Shown piece by piece: positions 4,701 to 6,497 of a DNA stretch of 6,497 nt. The DNA comes from an uncultured Ruminococcus sp. GTDB lineage: Bacteria; Bacillota; Clostridia; Oscillospirales; Acutalibacteraceae. The translations under genes were made by a program, and so were the position numbers. The stretch's first letter is position 1, and every line of letters starts with the position of its first letter. The notes under the pieces are model-generated. The model ran no database searches. It had not been told where the DNA came from and saw only the letters and a program-made list of their open reading frames with translations. The stretch spans positions 1-6,497 of the forward strand of contig CALBHM010000058.1 in the NCBI GenBank assembly GCA_937892835.1, written 5' to 3'.

Positions 4701-6341
4701 ATGGACTACAAAGAAAAGTATCAGCAGTGGCTCGGCTTTGATGAAGATACAAAGGCAGAGCTTCTTGCAATCACCGACGAAAAAGAAATTGAGGACAGAT
4801 TTTATAAGGATCTCGAGTTTGGTACAGGTGGCCTGAGAGGAATCATGGGCGCAGGTGCCAACAGAATGAACAAATATACCGTAAGCAAGGCTACTCAGGG
4901 ACTTGCCGATTATCTCAAAGCCGAATTTGACGGCGAAAAGAGCGTTGCTATCGCTCACGATTCAAGAAATAATTCAAGACAGTTCGCAATCTATGCCGCA
5001 GAGGTTCTTTGCGCAAACGGAATCAAGGTTTATCTTTATGATACACTTATGCCGACTCCGGTTCTTTCGTTCACCGTAAGATATCTCGGCTGTACGGCAG
5101 GTGCGGTTGTTACCGCAAGCCACAACCCGAAGGAATATAACGGCTACAAGATTTATGACGAAACAGGCTGTCAGCTTTGCCCCGATCAGGCAAACAAGGT
5201 AATTGGCTATGTAAATGCGATTGAGGACCTTAAAGCAGTTCCGCATATGGATCTTGAAGAAGCAGCGAAGAAAGGCCTTTATCAGCCCATTGGCGCAGAG
5301 GTACTTGACGCATTCCTCAAAGAAGTTAAGAAGCAGTCACTTTATGAAGAGCCTTCGGATATCAAGATTGTTTATACTCCGCTTCACGGCACGGGTAACA
5401 TTCCTGTCAGAAAGATTCTTGAGGGTATGAATATCTCCGTTGTTAAGGAGCAGGAGCTTCCGGACGGCAATTTCTCAACCGTTCGTTCCCCGAACCCCGA
5501 GGAAAAGGACGCCCTTACCCTTGCTCTTAAGCAGGCCGAGCGTGAGGATGCCGACCTCGTTTTCGGTACGGACCCTGACTGTGACCGTATCGGTGCAGGA
5601 GTAAAGCACGACGGCAAATACGTTCTTATCACAGGTAATCAGATGGGAGCACTTCTCGTTAACTTTGTTCTTAACATGAAAAAGGCTTCACTCAACAGCA
5701 AATCAACCCTTGTTAAGACTATCGTTACAAGTGAGCTTGGCGCAAACATTGCAAGAAGCTTCGGACTTCAGGTTGCCGAAACACTCACAGGCTTTAAGTA
5801 TATCGGCGATCAGATAAACAGATATGAAAAGTCCGGCGACAGAGAGTTTGTTATCGGCTATGAGGAGAGCTATGGCTACCTCGTCGGCACACACGCAAGA
5901 GATAAGGATGCAGTCGTTTCCTCAATGCTTGTTTGCCAGATGGCAGCTTATTATTACAATCATGGTAAGACGCTTATCGACGCTCTTAATGATATTTATG
6001 ATGAGTACGGCTACTATCTCGATTCTCTTGACACATTCGTCCTCAAGGGCATCGAGGGTGCACAGAAGATTCAGAGCCTTATGACCGAGTTCCGTGAGAA
6101 CGGCAGCAAGTTCTTTGACGGCATCAAGGAGGTTTATGACTTCTCAAAGGGCATTGCAGACCTGCCGAAGGAGAATGTTCTTAAGTATATCTTTGAAGAC
6201 GGCTCATGGCTTGCAATCAGACCGTCGGGAACAGAGCCTAAGCTCAAGGTTTACTATTCTATTCAGGACAAGAGCAGAGAAAATGCTCACGCTCGACTTG
6301 ATGCGTTGAAAGCACATCTTCACGAAATAATCAACGGCTGA
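4701..6341 (+). CDS. pgcA: Phospho-sugar mutase (alpha-phosphoglucomutase/phosphomannomutase, PgcA type)
   Basis: This 546-aa cytosolic enzyme interconverts hexose 1-phosphate and 6-phosphate (glucose, and in some members mannose). It links glycolysis to nucleotide-sugar, polysaccharide and glycolipid synthesis. All family elements are present: the N-terminal KDLEFGTGGLRGIMGAG (36-52); the phosphoserine loop TASHNP with catalytic Ser140; the Mg2+ loop DPDCDR (291-296); the sugar-binding GYEES (386-390); and the phosphate-binding RPSGTEPK (507-514). Length and the N-terminal stretch FYKDLEFGTGG agree with Bacillus subtilis PgcA and fit that subfamily better than the shorter PMM/GlmM enzymes. 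The ATG follows AAAGGAG (4687-4693) by 7 bases. Lysine codons are mainly AAG (34 of 45), as expected for a well-expressed housekeeping gene. It has its own promoter and ends with tandem stops (TGA TAA). No terminator is evident before the tRNA promoter. Preference between glucose and mannose phosphates cannot be read from the sequence. Confidence 0.95.
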   Translation: MDYKEKYQQWLGFDEDTKAELLAITDEKEIEDRFYKDLEFGTGGLRGIMGAGANRMNKYTVSKATQGLADYLKAEFDGEKSVAIAHDSRNNSRQFAIYAAEVLCANGIKVYLYDTLMPTPVLSFTVRYLGCTAGAVVTASHNPKEYNGYKIYDETGCQLCPDQANKVIGYVNAIEDLKAVPHMDLEEAAKKGLYQPIGAEVLDAFLKEVKKQSLYEEPSDIKIVYTPLHGTGNIPVRKILEGMNISVVKEQELPDGNFSTVRSPNPEEKDALTLALKQAEREDADLVFGTDPDCDRIGAGVKHDGKYVLITGNQMGALLVNFVLNMKKASLNSKSTLVKTIVTSELGANIARSFGLQVAETLTGFKYIGDQINRYEKSGDREFVIGYEESYGYLVGTHARDKDAVVSSMLVCQMAAYYYNHGKTLIDALNDIYDEYGYYLDSLDTFVLKGIEGAQKIQSLMTEFRENGSKFFDGIKEVYDFSKGIADLPKENVLKYIFEDGSWLAIRPSGTEPKLKVYYSIQDKSRENAHARLDALKAHLHEIING

Positions 6342-6364
6342 TAAATTATTAGCTTATTGTTATG

Positions 6365-6393
6365 TTGACAAAACGGCAACTGTTGTGTATAAT
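6365..6393 (+). promoter_or_regulatory. Perfect-consensus promoter for tRNA-Leu
   Basis: TTGACA (6365-6370), exactly 17 bases, then TATAAT (6388-6393) match the sigma-A consensus at all 12 positions. Transcription would start near 6400, about 14 bases before the mature tRNA 5' end at 6414. Such strong promoters are usual for stable RNA genes. Confidence 0.92.
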
Positions 6394-6406
6394 ATAACAA
6401 TTGCCG
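6374..6406. repeat. 33-bp imperfect palindrome around the tRNA promoter -10 box
   Basis: CGGCAACTGTT (6374-6384) and AACAATTGCCG (6396-6406) are inverted copies matching at 10 of 11 positions, separated by 11 bases that contain the TATAAT box. In forward RNA from the upstream gene it would form a hairpin without a T-run. Read on the reverse strand the stem is followed by TTTTG, a weak terminator-like end. Confidence 0.6.
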
Positions 6407-6413
6407 CACATAA

Positions 6414-6497
6414 GCCGGTGTGGCGGAATAGGCAGACGCAAGGGACTTAAAATCCCTCGGTGGCAACACCGTGCCGGTTCAAGTCCGGCCACCAGCA
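6414..6497 (+). tRNA. tRNA-Leu (anticodon UAA), CCA end beyond the window
   Basis: A class II tRNA folds cleanly. The acceptor 5' strand is GCCGGTG (6414-6420) and the D stem is GCG/CGC. The anticodon stem is AGGGA/TCCCT with loop CTTAAAA, giving anticodon TAA (6448-6450). The long variable arm is CGGTG-GCAA-CACCG (6458-6471). The T stem is GCCGG/CCGGC with TTCAAGT as loop (6473-6489). The acceptor 3' strand is CACCAGC (6490-6496), and A at 6497 is the discriminator base. The long variable arm and the A discriminator fit leucine identity. It reads UUA and, by wobble, UUG. The window ends here, so whether CCA is encoded and whether further tRNAs follow is unknown. One oddity is a C:A mismatch at acceptor pair 3:70. 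Confidence 0.95.

Overview
The window looks like an ordinary chromosomal stretch from a low- to mid-GC Gram-positive anaerobe of the Clostridia. The Oscillospirales/Ruminococcaceae lineage is my best guess, but it is inference. The support is strong AGGAGG-type ribosome binding sites, AT-rich intergenic regions with sigma-A-like promoters, stem-loop plus T-run terminators, a Bacillus-type phospho-sugar mutase, and an ECF sigma factor coupled to a DUF4349 membrane protein. No transposase, integrase, phage gene, CRISPR array or long repeat is visible.

Layout from left to right. (1) Bases 1-84 hold the first 28 codons of an unidentified gene running leftward off the window, with its own promoter and a 19-bp palindrome over the -35 box. 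(2) 253-927 (+) encodes a HAD phosphatase of the YjjG/YfnB pyrimidine nucleotidase type. (3) 1041-2900 (+) encodes a 619-aa secreted alpha/beta hydrolase with a signal peptide, an atypical nucleophile elbow and a hydrophobic C-terminal tail, closed by a strong terminator. (4) 3033-3518 and 3511-4494 (+) form an overlapping pair: an ECF-type sigma factor and a two-membrane-segment DUF4349 protein that is probably its anti-sigma/sensor partner, followed by a long terminator hairpin. (5) 4701-6341 (+) encodes an alpha-phosphoglucomutase/phosphomannomutase (PgcA type) with its own good promoter. (6) 6414-6497 (+) is tRNA-Leu(UAA), preceded by a perfect-consensus promoter whose -10 box lies inside a 33-bp imperfect palindrome.

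The genes appear to be mostly separate transcription units and not one pathway: nucleotide clean-up, a secreted lipase/esterase-like enzyme, an envelope-type signalling pair, central sugar-phosphate metabolism, and a tRNA. The hydrolase and the mutase share an AAG-rich lysine codon usage typical of well-expressed genes, while the HAD and DUF4349 genes do not. I found no clear case for a wholly new system. The items most worth following are the sigma/DUF4349 unit, the hydrolase's unusual active-site elbow and C-terminal tail, and the palindromes sitting on promoters or on a start codon.
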